DNA from: an uncultured Oceanospirillaceae bacterium
Lineage (GTDB): Bacteria > Pseudomonadota > Gammaproteobacteria > Pseudomonadales > Balneatricaceae
DNA: 33,770 nucleotides
NCBI GenBank assembly: GCA_937138495.1
Contig: CAKZPE010000039.1
Location: forward strand, 1 to 33,770
Direction: 5' to 3'
Part shown: positions 25,195-32,782 of the stretch, piece after piece
How the letters are laid out: each line of letters opens with the position of its first letter
Position numbering within the stretch: position 1 is the stretch's first letter
Position numbers and translations under genes: made by a program
The notes under the pieces: generated by a model
The model's database searches: none
What the model saw: only the letters and a program-made list of their open reading frames with translations
Told to the model about the DNA's origin: nothing

Positions 25195-26673
25195 ATGTCA
25201 GCACTCTTCCACCTGGATCGTGAAAACAGCGCCGCCACGCTGCAGCAACAGATCCGGGAACAACTGGTGAACGCCATTCTGGGCGGCTATTTGCCGCTTG
25301 ATGAACCTTTGCCTTCCAGCCGGGGGCTGGCAAAATCGCTGAACGTTGCCCGCAACACCATCGTACTTGTCTATGATGAGCTGGCGGCTGACGGCTATCT
25401 GATATCCAAAGAACGCAGCGGGTATTTCGTTGACCCTGACTTTCTGGCAAAGAAACTGGCGGGCAGCGAGCGCAATCAACCTGCCCCTGCTGAAGCGGCT
25501 GAGAAAGTTGACTGGCAAAGCAAGCTCAAAGTGCAGCCCTGCACACAAAAAAATCCCAGCCTGGCCCACTCATGGCAGAGCTACCCATTTCCATTCGTGT
25601 ATGGCCAGCTGGATTCAAAGCTGTTTCCTATCGATAACTGGCGTAAATGCTGGCGGGATGCAGTCAGTGTTCAGGCGATCCGGGACTGGACGTCTGACCG
25701 GTATGACAGTGACGATCCCCTGCTGATTGAACAGATCCAAAAACGTATTTTACCCAACCGGGGAATACAGGCTGACCCGGAAGAAATTCTGATTACGGTC
25801 GGCTCACAACAGGCTATTTACCTGCTTGCACAGTTGTTGCTGGATAAGAACAGTTGCTTTGGGATTGAAGATCCCGGCTATGTCAGTGCTGCCCATATTG
25901 CGGCAGTATTTGGTGCAAAAGTGGCAAGCCTTGAGGTGGACGAACAGGGCCTGATGGTTGATGACCGGTTGAATTGCTGTGACGCGTTGTACATCACCCC
26001 CAGCTACCAGTGCCCGACAACCGTCACCATGCCATTGGAACGGCGCAGAGCCTTGCTGGCAAAAGCCAAAGAGGAAGATTTTATAGTCATTGAAGATGAC
26101 TATGAGATGGAGATGAATTACGACACAAACCCGACACCGGCGTTAAAAAGCCTCGACACTCACGACCGTGTTCTGTACATCGGCAGTTTATCTAAAACTC
26201 TGGCACCGGGTCTGCGGATGGGATTTCTGGTTGGACCAAGAGCCCTGATTCAGGAAGCCCGTAACCTGCGCCAACTGATGGTCCGGCATCCTCCCCTGAA
26301 CAATCAGCGGGCGGTGGCATTATTTCTGGCACAGGGGTATCACGATGCTCTGCTGCGAAAGCTGGCCCGTGCATTTCAGCAGCGCAGTGAAATCATGGCA
26401 GCCGCCCTGGATAAATATTTACCGGGCAGCTATACCCAGCCAAGCGGCGGTTCGTCATTCTGGTGCGAATTACCGCCCCACATTGACGCCGCTGAGTTAA
26501 AACGGCAGGCGACTAAAGACGGCCTGTTAATCATCTCCGGTGACAGTTATCACTTTGCTGCAGACCTGCCGAAAAACTATATAAAACTCGGCTTTTCCGC
26601 CATCACACCGGAAGCAATTGAGCCAGGCATCCGAAAACTTGCCCGGCACATTCACAATCCGGATGAAGATTAG
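25195..26673 (+). CDS. MocR-family regulator (GntR helix-turn-helix plus aminotransferase domain)
   Basis: A 492-residue regulator fusing a GntR winged helix (about residues 11-80; LPSSRGLAKSLNVARNTIVLVY) to a fold-type I aminotransferase domain. The PLP-binding lysine is K334 in IGSLSKTLAPGLRMGF, with IEDDYEMEM preceding it. MocR proteins (GabR, PdxR, TauR, EhuR) sense amines or PLP and activate nearby genes. It is divergent from the GMC gene and convergent, nine bases apart, with a PLP decarboxylase gene. TauR of Rhodobacter, which controls taurine use, is a relevant relative, but assignment to TauR against PdxR or GabR needs phylogeny. Confidence 0.9.
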   Translation: MSALFHLDRENSAATLQQQIREQLVNAILGGYLPLDEPLPSSRGLAKSLNVARNTIVLVYDELAADGYLISKERSGYFVDPDFLAKKLAGSERNQPAPAEAAEKVDWQSKLKVQPCTQKNPSLAHSWQSYPFPFVYGQLDSKLFPIDNWRKCWRDAVSVQAIRDWTSDRYDSDDPLLIEQIQKRILPNRGIQADPEEILITVGSQQAIYLLAQLLLDKNSCFGIEDPGYVSAAHIAAVFGAKVASLEVDEQGLMVDDRLNCCDALYITPSYQCPTTVTMPLERRRALLAKAKEEDFIVIEDDYEMEMNYDTNPTPALKSLDTHDRVLYIGSLSKTLAPGLRMGFLVGPRALIQEARNLRQLMVRHPPLNNQRAVALFLAQGYHDALLRKLARAFQQRSEIMAAALDKYLPGSYTQPSGGSSFWCELPPHIDAAELKRQATKDGLLIISGDSYHFAADLPKNYIKLGFSAITPEAIEPGIRKLARHIHNPDED

Positions 26674-26682
26674 CCTGATTTA

Positions 26683-28086
26683 TCAATACTCACCACTGGC
26701 AACTAATTGTTCGCCGGTGGTAATACAAGTCTCCAGAAAACGTTCGATATTCTGGCTCTGAGCCGCATCATTCGCCAGAATCAGGCGAATACCACTACGG
26801 CCTTTATACTGGGCGTAATCCACATACGCACCACCATTACGCATCATGGTTTTAGTGATAGCGATGTTTAACCGTCGCAGATCCTGTTCATCTTCAACGC
26901 CTTCAGGCGTAAACCGGAATACCACATTCAGATACTCTGCCGGCGCAATCATTTCTAAACAATCTGTTTGTTTAACTTGCTCGACACAGCGTGCTTTAAG
27001 CCCCTGCAAGTGATCAATCTTAGCGGCAAAGCCTTTGTAACCCAGCGCTTTCCAGCTTAACCAGACTTTCAGAGAATCCGCCCGGCGGCCACACTGCATA
27101 GAGCGCTCCCCCAGGTTGAAGGCAGCATTTTCATCAGCATGGAACAGATATTCTCCGCCACCACCGCTGAAACATTCTTTCAGTAAACCCGCCTGCTTTA
27201 CCAGAATGACAGCAGCAGTAATGGGCACGTTCATTAATTTGTGGGCATCCCAGGCAAAGGAATCTGCCAACCCGGACCCCGCCAGCAAATGGCGGGACTG
27301 CTCAGAGAACAGAACAGGCGCTCCCCAGGCACCGTCGATATGCAACCACAGATCATACTTATCGGCCACCGCACGGCATTCAGCCACCGGATCAAACGCC
27401 CCTACAACCGTCGTACCGGCTGTCAGACTGATATAGAACGGCTGATGGCCGGCAGCAAGGCTTTCTTCAATGGCGGCTTCCAGTGCCTGAGGGCATAAGC
27501 GGCCGTCATCATCAGTCGCAACCGCAACTAAATTGTCTGACCCGATTCCCAGCACATTCACTGCTTTTTGGGCCGAGTAATGCGCCTGATCAGAGACATA
27601 AGCGATTAATCGCCGGCCATCCGCCCCCCGGGTCTTAAACTCAGGACAAGCTTTATGACGGGCCAGCATCATACCGATCAGATTTGCCTGACTGCCACCG
27701 GACACCATCAGACCATCCCCTTCGGTAAAGCCCACCAGCGAATTCCAGTTTTTAATCAGTTCCAGTTCCATAAGTGTCGCCACCGGCCCTACCTGATAGG
27801 TGTGCATGGTTGCGTTACTCAGGCTGGTAATCCAGTCACCTAACAAAGCGGCTTCATTACGGCCGGAATACAGAAGTTTGAAGTAATCTGCCTGAGCGCT
27901 GTCCGGGTTATAGTGCAGGTAGTCCCTGACGGCCTGCTCAAGGGTTTCGATGTCCGCCCCATCCTGCTGCAGGCTCAGATCCAGAAGCTGCTGCAGTTCA
28001 GAAGCCGCCGGTGCCTGAACGACAGGACGTTCACCACGGCTATAGTCCGTAACAGCACGGTTGAGAATATCCAGATAAGCTTGCAT
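26683..28086 (-). CDS. PLP-dependent amino-acid decarboxylase, cysteine-sulfinate/aspartate/glutamate decarboxylase group
   Basis: A 467-residue group II decarboxylase. The PLP lysine is K283 in DSFAWDAHKLMNVP, the stacking histidine H169 in DQAHYSAQK, and D251 in WLHIDGAWGAP. Segments such as GDGLMVSGGSQANLIGMMLAR, TAGTTVVGAFDPV and QCGRRADSLKVWLSWKALG align closely, from memory, with animal cysteine sulfinic acid decarboxylase (CSAD). Candidate reactions are cysteine sulfinate to hypotaurine, cysteate to taurine, or aspartate to beta-alanine. GGAG lies seven bases before the ATG, and a TATACT hexamer (28129 to 28124, minus) could be its -10. It converges with the MocR gene, its likely regulator. 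The sulfonate neighbourhood favours a sulfur substrate, but substrate choice depends on a few pocket residues that I cannot judge. Confidence 0.87.
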   Translation of the reverse strand: MQAYLDILNRAVTDYSRGERPVVQAPAASELQQLLDLSLQQDGADIETLEQAVRDYLHYNPDSAQADYFKLLYSGRNEAALLGDWITSLSNATMHTYQVGPVATLMELELIKNWNSLVGFTEGDGLMVSGGSQANLIGMMLARHKACPEFKTRGADGRRLIAYVSDQAHYSAQKAVNVLGIGSDNLVAVATDDDGRLCPQALEAAIEESLAAGHQPFYISLTAGTTVVGAFDPVAECRAVADKYDLWLHIDGAWGAPVLFSEQSRHLLAGSGLADSFAWDAHKLMNVPITAAVILVKQAGLLKECFSGGGGEYLFHADENAAFNLGERSMQCGRRADSLKVWLSWKALGYKGFAAKIDHLQGLKARCVEQVKQTDCLEMIAPAEYLNVVFRFTPEGVEDEQDLRRLNIAITKTMMRNGGAYVDYAQYKGRSGIRLILANDAAQSQNIERFLETCITTGEQLVASGEY

Positions 28087-28213
28087 AGGGTTACTCCAAA
28101 GGGCAATTCAGTCATTGCCCGGGAGTATAGGCAGCTGAGGTAAAACAGCTCCAATGCTATTTTGCTTAGCAGTGGTTACTATTCGGCATAGCTACCGCAG
28201 ATGACAGGTATAA

Positions 28214-29101
28214 TCAGGTCTGCAGATGTTCCCAGAAGGCTTCACAGGCTGCGTTCGCCGGTTTGCCCAGACGATAAAGCTTAATGGACAATTCAACACT
28301 GGCAAAAGGTTCTGGCAGAATCGCTAGCTGGCCGGATGCCAGTTCATCTGCAATCAGGCTTTCCGGAATCCAGGCCATACCGTGCCCTTTAATTACCAGC
28401 GCTTTCAGCGCTTCTGACAATGCATTTTCACACACAGAATGCAGCTGCACTTTATCTGTCAGGTCTGCCAGGCAGCGCTGTTGTAACAAGCGTCCGAAAA
28501 AAGATTCTGAAGGATGGCTGAGTAAACGCACCGGCTGCTGCAGGTCTGCGGCAAACAGCAGCTGACCGTTTTTCACCAGCGATACCGGCACTAACCGGTC
28601 AGTACCAACATGCAGGCTTTCGATATCATCCCGCTGCATCTGCTGGAAGACTTCATGACTGGCATAACTCAGTAAAAAGTCACCGTTGCCGCTTAAAAAT
28701 GCATCCATCGCATCGTGCAGGTTACCTGCCTCGACTTTAATCAGCGTGTCAGAGCCTGACTTTTCCAACGTCTGCATCCAGTCAGGAAAGAAAGACACCG
28801 CCAGTGCATGCTGAGAAATAACCTGAACCTGTTCTCTGGGCTGACTGATCGCCTGCATTTGCTGCCGGACAGCATAGGTCTGATTGATCAGCTGTTGCGC
28901 CTGTTCGGCAAACGCAACGCCGGTAGGCGTTAATGTGGTGGGATACTGATCCCGGTCAACCAGGCTGACACCCAGCCAGTTTTCCAGCGAACGGATCCGG
29001 CGGCTAAACGCAGGTTGTGTCACAAACCGGGACTCCGCAGCTTTCGAAAAACTGCCATGCTCAACCAGTGCCGTAAAATCAATCAACCACTTAAGTTCCA
29101 T
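28214..29101 (-). CDS. LysR-family regulator, HypT/YjiE-like
   Basis: A 295-residue LysR regulator. The N-terminal helix-turn-helix (about residues 1-60; LKWLIDFTALVEHGSFSKAAESRFVTQPAFSRRIRSLE) has the KWL-DF and VTQPAFSRRIR pattern of the E. coli YjiE/HypT subgroup. The C-terminal effector domain follows (about 90-290). It is divergent from hpsN and 127 bases upstream of the decarboxylase on the same strand. As a typical LysR protein it probably controls hpsN-degT and itself. A CTAT-N5-ATAG element at 29139-29151 is a candidate binding site. HypT in E. coli answers to hypochlorite, but this homologue's signal is unknown. Confidence 0.9.
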   Translation of the reverse strand: MELKWLIDFTALVEHGSFSKAAESRFVTQPAFSRRIRSLENWLGVSLVDRDQYPTTLTPTGVAFAEQAQQLINQTYAVRQQMQAISQPREQVQVISQHALAVSFFPDWMQTLEKSGSDTLIKVEAGNLHDAMDAFLSGNGDFLLSYASHEVFQQMQRDDIESLHVGTDRLVPVSLVKNGQLLFAADLQQPVRLLSHPSESFFGRLLQQRCLADLTDKVQLHSVCENALSEALKALVIKGHGMAWIPESLIADELASGQLAILPEPFASVELSIKLYRLGKPANAACEAFWEHLQT

Positions 29102-29138
29102 TCGCTACCCTTTACCAAGTTACTGCCTAACAGATGCA

Positions 29139-29151
29139 CTATACAGCATAG
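29139..29151. promoter_or_regulatory. Candidate LysR-type binding site
   Basis: CTATACAGCATAG is a CTAT-N5-ATAG dyad about 38 bases upstream of the lysR start codon, placed for autoregulation. Confidence 0.35.
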
Positions 29152-29221
29152 AGACAATGAATCGAGAATCATTAACATTTAACTCAAAATAAAATCATCT
29201 CTCCGTTCTCCATATCTTACG

Positions 29222-29251
29222 TTGACTGCCGGTAAAAACCGGGGCTATGCA
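29222..29251 (+). promoter_or_regulatory. Candidate hpsN promoter with inverted repeat in the spacer
   Basis: TTGACT (29222-29227) and TATGCA (29246-29251) form a -35/-10 pair with an 18-base spacer. Within the spacer CCGGT-AAAA-ACCGG (29229-29242) is a perfect dyad. A protein bound there would block or twist the promoter. The leader to the hpsN ATG would be about 125 bases. Confidence 0.4.
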
Positions 29252-29383
29252 AAAAAGTAACCGCCGAATATCAAAAATAGTATTGGTCAGCATCGGGTCG
29301 CCCTTCTACTATCGGTATCAATAACAAATTGAATGCTGCAGACCCGTTCTGCAGACAGATCTGACAAGCTGACGAGGTGGGCT

Positions 29384-30691
29384 ATGGAGTACCTGAAAAA
29401 ATCTAACGCACCGGTTGCCGAAACCGATGAAAAAATCCAGACAGCCGTTAAAGCGATGCTGGCACGTATCGCCGATGAAGGTGAAGCCGCGGTACGTGAC
29501 TACGCATTACAGTTTGATAACTGGGAAGGTGACTTCATCCTCAGTGATGAAAAACGTGCCCAACTGATTGCACAGGTACCGGAGCAAACCAAACTGGATA
29601 TCCAGTTCGCGTATAAGCAGGTACGTACTTTTGCTGAAGCACAGCGTGCCAGCATGCAGGAATTTGAAATCCAGTCCGAGCCGGGTGTGAAGCTGGGTCA
29701 GAAAATTATTCCGGTTAACTGTGCTGGCTGCTATGTACCCGGCGGACGTTACTCGCATGCCGCTTCTGCCTTAATGAGCGTAGCAACAGCAAAGGTGGCC
29801 GGCGTCAGAAAGGTCATCGCCTGCTCCCCGCCTAAGGATGGCAGCATTCACCCGGCAATTGTGTATGCAATGGACCTGGCCGGTGCAGATATTATTCTGG
29901 AAATGGGCGGTGTCCACGCCATCGCAACCATGGCTAAAGGCCTGTTTACCGGAGAAGCAGCTGACATTCTGGTTGGCCCGGGTAACGGTTATGTGGCTGA
30001 AGCTAAGCGTTTACTGTTTGGCGAAGTGGGTATTGATGTATTTGCCGGCCCGACAGAATCAGCCATCATTGCTGATGACAGTGCCGATCCGATGACGCTG
30101 GCTGTTGACCTGGTTTCCCAGGCGGAACACGGTTATGACTCTCCGGTATGGCTGTTCACCACCAGCCGCCGCATCGGCGAAAAAGTTGCAGAACTGATGC
30201 CGAAAGTAGCCGCTGATATGCCTAACCATGAAGTGGTCCAGTCCGCCTGGGATGTACACGGCGAAATCATCCTGTGCGACAGCCGGGAAGAATGCGTTAA
30301 GGTCAGTGATGATTATGCCAGCGAACACCTTCAGGTTATTACTGAAGATCTGCAATGGTGGGCAGACAACCTGACCAACTACGGCTCCCTGTTCCTGGGT
30401 GAAGGCAGTACGGTAACTCACGGTGACAAGTGTTCCGGTACCAACCATATTCTGCCCACTAAACGGGTAGCCCGTTACAGTGGCGGCCTGAATGTTCAGA
30501 AATTCCTTAAGATTCTCACCTACCAGGAAATTGATGAGTCCGCTAATCTGGCTTTCAGCACCGCCGGTTCACGTATTTCCCGGGCCGAAGGTATGGAAGG
30601 CCATGCCCGTGCCTGCGACTGGCGCCTGCGTAAGTACTATCCGGATACCGAGTGGGATTTCCACGTTTACGATCAGAAGCGTTACGATTAA
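29384..30691 (+). CDS. hpsN: Sulfopropanediol dehydrogenase HpsN (histidinol-dehydrogenase fold)
   Basis: A 435-residue HisD-superfamily enzyme. Zinc ligands of HisD are conserved as Q246, H249 (SQAEHG), D348 (GDKCSGTNH) and H407 (GMEGHARA), with catalytic E314-H315 (SEHLQV). HpsN oxidises (R)-2,3-dihydroxypropane-1-sulfonate (DHPS) with NAD to (R)-sulfolactate. The gene is not in a his operon, and segments such as CAGCYVPGGRYSHAASALM and the C terminus (RLRKYYPDTEWDFHVYD) fit the catabolic HpsN-type subgroup as I know it. I start at ATG 29384 because GAGGTGG precedes it; a frame from 29333 has no ribosome site. It is cotranscribed with a DegT-family gene and divergent from a LysR gene. Another polyol or amino-alcohol substrate remains possible. 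Confidence 0.8.
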   Translation: MEYLKKSNAPVAETDEKIQTAVKAMLARIADEGEAAVRDYALQFDNWEGDFILSDEKRAQLIAQVPEQTKLDIQFAYKQVRTFAEAQRASMQEFEIQSEPGVKLGQKIIPVNCAGCYVPGGRYSHAASALMSVATAKVAGVRKVIACSPPKDGSIHPAIVYAMDLAGADIILEMGGVHAIATMAKGLFTGEAADILVGPGNGYVAEAKRLLFGEVGIDVFAGPTESAIIADDSADPMTLAVDLVSQAEHGYDSPVWLFTTSRRIGEKVAELMPKVAADMPNHEVVQSAWDVHGEIILCDSREECVKVSDDYASEHLQVITEDLQWWADNLTNYGSLFLGEGSTVTHGDKCSGTNHILPTKRVARYSGGLNVQKFLKILTYQEIDESANLAFSTAGSRISRAEGMEGHARACDWRLRKYYPDTEWDFHVYDQKRYD

Positions 30692-30719
30692 TCGCCACGC
30701 AAATAACCGTCATATTTCC

Positions 30720-30741
30720 AGCCCTGCCCCGCAGGGCTTTG
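30720..30741 (+). terminator. Intercistronic hairpin between hpsN and aminotransferase gene
   Basis: AGCCCTGC (30720-30727) pairs with GCAGGGCT (30731-30738) around a CCC loop, followed by only three T. It is probably a partial terminator or mRNA processing/stability element between cotranscribed genes. Confidence 0.6.
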
Positions 30742-30760
30742 TAATATCAGGATATTGATT

Positions 30761-31963
30761 ATGAAAACCTTCGATAAGTCTTTTACCCAGCAGGAAGCGA
30801 TTCCTGCAGCAGGCATTGCCGCGGCGAATGAAGTTATGCAGTCCGGCCGCTTACACCGCTATAACACCTTGCCGGACGAGCGCAGTGAAGCGGATTTACT
30901 GGAAATTGAGTATGCTGAATATATGGGCGTACCCTACTGCCTGGCCTGTTCATCCGGCGGCTATGCCCTGCACGTAGCAATGCGGGCTGCAGGTGTGAAA
31001 ACCGGTGATAAAGTTCTCTGTAATGCATTTACCCTGGCACCTGTTCCCGGTGCAATTCATAACAGCGGTGCTGAGCCTGTTTTGGTCGATGTTGCAGAAG
31101 ATTACTGTATTGACCTGGATGATTTGGATGCCAAGGCTGCCAGCAGCGGTGCTAAATACTTCATGCTGTCTCACATGCGAGGTCACCTGGCCGACATGGA
31201 CCGTATAATGGCGATCTGCGAAAAGTACGGTTTATTTCTCATCGAAGACTGTGCACATACCATGGGTGCCACCTGGAACGGTAAGAAAAGCGGCACTTTC
31301 GGTGATGTTGCCTGCTTCAGCACCCAGACGTACAAACACATCAACTCCGGTGAAGGCGGCTTCCTGACAACACGTCATCCGGATATTATGGCCCGTGCGA
31401 TCATGCACTCCGGCTCATACATGTTATTTGAACGTCACTTTGCAGCACCTCCCAAAGAAGCCTTTGCAGATATCCGCTTCGAAACACCAAACTACAGCGG
31501 CCGGATGGACAACCTTCGCGCGGCAATTCTGCGTCCTCAGCTTGCTGATCTGGATACCCAGTGTGAACGCTGGAACACACGTTATCGCCTGCTGGAATCC
31601 GTCTTTAATGCCTGCCCGGGCATTCATATTCCGGCCCGGCCAGATGCAGAGCACTTTGTGGCCAGCTCTATCCAGTTCTCTCTGCCGGACTTCTCTGAAG
31701 CACAGATTCTGGAAGTGGTCACTGAATGTGCCAAACGCGGTGTGGTTCTGAAATGGTTCGGCGATGCAGATCCTAAAGACTACACCAGCCGTTATGACAG
31801 CTGGCGTTACATAAAAGATATGCCACAACTGCCTAAAACTGAACAAATACTCAGTAAGCTGCTGGATATGCGTATTCCCCTGACTTTCAGCGAGGAAGAC
31901 TGTCAATTACTGGGTGAAATCATTTCAGAAGTAGTTAACGAACAAAAGCAGTCAGCGAACTGA
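30761..31963 (+). CDS. DegT/DnrJ/EryC1-family PLP aminotransferase
   Basis: A 400-residue member of the DegT/DnrJ/EryC1 family. The PLP lysine is K192 in STQTYKHINSGEGGF, with D163 and H166 in IEDCAHTMGA and the cofactor-phosphate region around CSSGGYALHVAM. These enzymes normally aminate keto-sugars or nucleotide sugars. No sugar-nucleotide or polysaccharide gene is nearby; instead it follows hpsN in one transcription unit. I infer that it may interconvert an amino form and a keto or aldehyde form of a small hydroxysulfonate (for example cysteinolate or an aminated DHPS), feeding HpsN. I know of no characterised enzyme of that kind. ATG 30761 has AGGA eight bases upstream; the TTG at 30755 is unlikely. 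Confidence 0.85.
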   Translation: MKTFDKSFTQQEAIPAAGIAAANEVMQSGRLHRYNTLPDERSEADLLEIEYAEYMGVPYCLACSSGGYALHVAMRAAGVKTGDKVLCNAFTLAPVPGAIHNSGAEPVLVDVAEDYCIDLDDLDAKAASSGAKYFMLSHMRGHLADMDRIMAICEKYGLFLIEDCAHTMGATWNGKKSGTFGDVACFSTQTYKHINSGEGGFLTTRHPDIMARAIMHSGSYMLFERHFAAPPKEAFADIRFETPNYSGRMDNLRAAILRPQLADLDTQCERWNTRYRLLESVFNACPGIHIPARPDAEHFVASSIQFSLPDFSEAQILEVVTECAKRGVVLKWFGDADPKDYTSRYDSWRYIKDMPQLPKTEQILSKLLDMRIPLTFSEEDCQLLGEIISEVVNEQKQSAN

Positions 31964-31977
31964 ATCGCTAAACACAG

Positions 31978-32007
31978 ACGAAAAAAAACCGGGTGCAAGC
32001 ACCCGGT
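31978..32007 (-). terminator. Strong intrinsic terminator of the candidate small RNA
   Basis: ACCGGGTGC (31988-31996) pairs perfectly with GCACCCGGT (31999-32007). On the minus strand the stem is followed by eight T. No protein-coding gene ends immediately before it in that direction. Confidence 0.88.
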
Positions 32008-32158
32008 AAAAATACTTATGACAAGAGCCTATTGCCTGAATCGCGCCAAATACGATGTCAGCCATAGATCGTAAATGAAAAGAGCCTGGCCAAATCAGGC
32101 CCTTCCCCGCAGCAACACTTCGGTGAGGTGAGGAAATGTTGCTGACCACTTACGAGCG
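31979..32158 (-). ncRNA. Candidate Fur-regulated small RNA
   Basis: A non-coding stretch of about 180 bases on the minus strand, bounded by a Fur-box promoter (32165-32192) and a strong intrinsic terminator (31978-32007). Near its 5' end CAGCAACA and TGTTGCTG (minus sense; 32137-32144 and 32110-32117) make an 8-bp stem. Its 19-base loop contains UUUCCUCACCUCACC, which can pair with Shine-Dalgarno sequences. Flanking CCCG and CGGG could extend the structure. A second small hairpin (GCCUG/CAGGC, about 32084-32100) is followed by a U-rich single-stranded tract (CUCUUUUCAUUU), a plausible Hfq site. The only ORF across it runs through the terminator and is not credible. By analogy with RyhB and PrrF, which share this promoter logic but not an obvious sequence, I infer an iron-limitation small RNA repressing iron-using genes. 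Convergent flanking genes leave no other target for the Fur box. Confidence 0.7.
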
Positions 32159-32164
32159 GGATTA

Positions 32165-32192
32165 ATAATACATTATTGATAATGATTATCAA
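32165..32192 (-). promoter_or_regulatory. Fur box overlapping a sigma70-type promoter
   Basis: TTGATAATGATTATCAA (32176-32192) is a 17-bp perfect palindrome about a central G and matches the Fur 7-1-7 consensus TGATAAT-N-ATTATCA exactly. On the minus strand TTGATA (32192 to 32187) and TATTAT (32170 to 32165) form a -35/-10 pair with a 16-base spacer, placing +1 near 32158. Fur-Fe would block this promoter when iron is plentiful. Confidence 0.82.
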
Positions 32193-32223
32193 CAGCTTTT
32201 GATAATTAATTTCATTTGCCCGC

Positions 32224-32673
32224 TTATACAGCTACTTCGTGCTGAACCACCGGGAAAATCCGGTCATACGCCCAGGTATATACAAAGGTCATCACTACCA
32301 CACTGGCCATTACCGCTATATCCATAACCAGCGCCTGCCATAAACTGAAGCCCAGCCACCACATAATAATCGGCAGTGAAGTCGCCGTCAGAGTAAACTC
32401 AAAACTCAAAGCATGAATGATTCTGCCAATAAAGCTTCGCTCGGTTGGCACCCTGCCACACGCCACGTCGACCCGGTCATATACATAGTTAAACGCCAGA
32501 TTAATGAGCATCGCTTTCAGGCTGAGAATCAGAGACAACACCCCCATATCAAGTAATGCCTTATCTAACACATAGCTCAGTGCCGGTGTAATGGTACTGA
32601 TTAACAGAACTTCAAAGATAACGGTATAACGAATTCGGTCCCACTTATTCCGGATAACAATCTCTGTCGCCAT
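32224..32673 (-). CDS. PACE-family efflux protein (AceI-like)
   Basis: A 149-residue membrane protein with four helices arranged as two bacterial-transmembrane-pair domains, the PACE family first described from Acinetobacter AceI. The conserved membrane-embedded glutamate is E21 in RIRYTVIFEVLL. The repeated pattern NLAFNYVYDRVD and MTFVYTWAYDRIFP marks the end of each pair. PACE proteins export chlorhexidine, other biocides and short diamines such as cadaverine and putrescine, probably by proton exchange. An AAGG-containing site precedes the ATG. It is divergent from a LysR gene, the same layout as aceI-aceR. Confidence 0.9.
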   Translation of the reverse strand: MATEIVIRNKWDRIRYTVIFEVLLISTITPALSYVLDKALLDMGVLSLILSLKAMLINLAFNYVYDRVDVACGRVPTERSFIGRIIHALSFEFTLTATSLPIIMWWLGFSLWQALVMDIAVMASVVVMTFVYTWAYDRIFPVVQHEVAV

Positions 32674-32782
32674 ATACCTTGCTCCCCATTGCCAACATCA
32701 AAAAACACAATATGCCGGGTATTCTAAGCACTATAGAGATAGAATAAAGTTACATAGCATCTATTTATCAGATAGGTTTTTT

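Noticed and set aside
29384..30691. Annotation as biosynthetic histidinol dehydrogenase HisD
   Set aside because: No histidine genes are adjacent, and the context (LysR, aminotransferase, sulfonate genes) fits the catabolic HpsN branch. The HisD-like catalytic residues are shared by both branches, so they do not decide the matter.
31952..32149. A 65-codon minus-strand open frame across the candidate small RNA
   Set aside because: It reads straight through the strong terminator and into the 3' end of the aminotransferase gene, and its start has no ribosome site.
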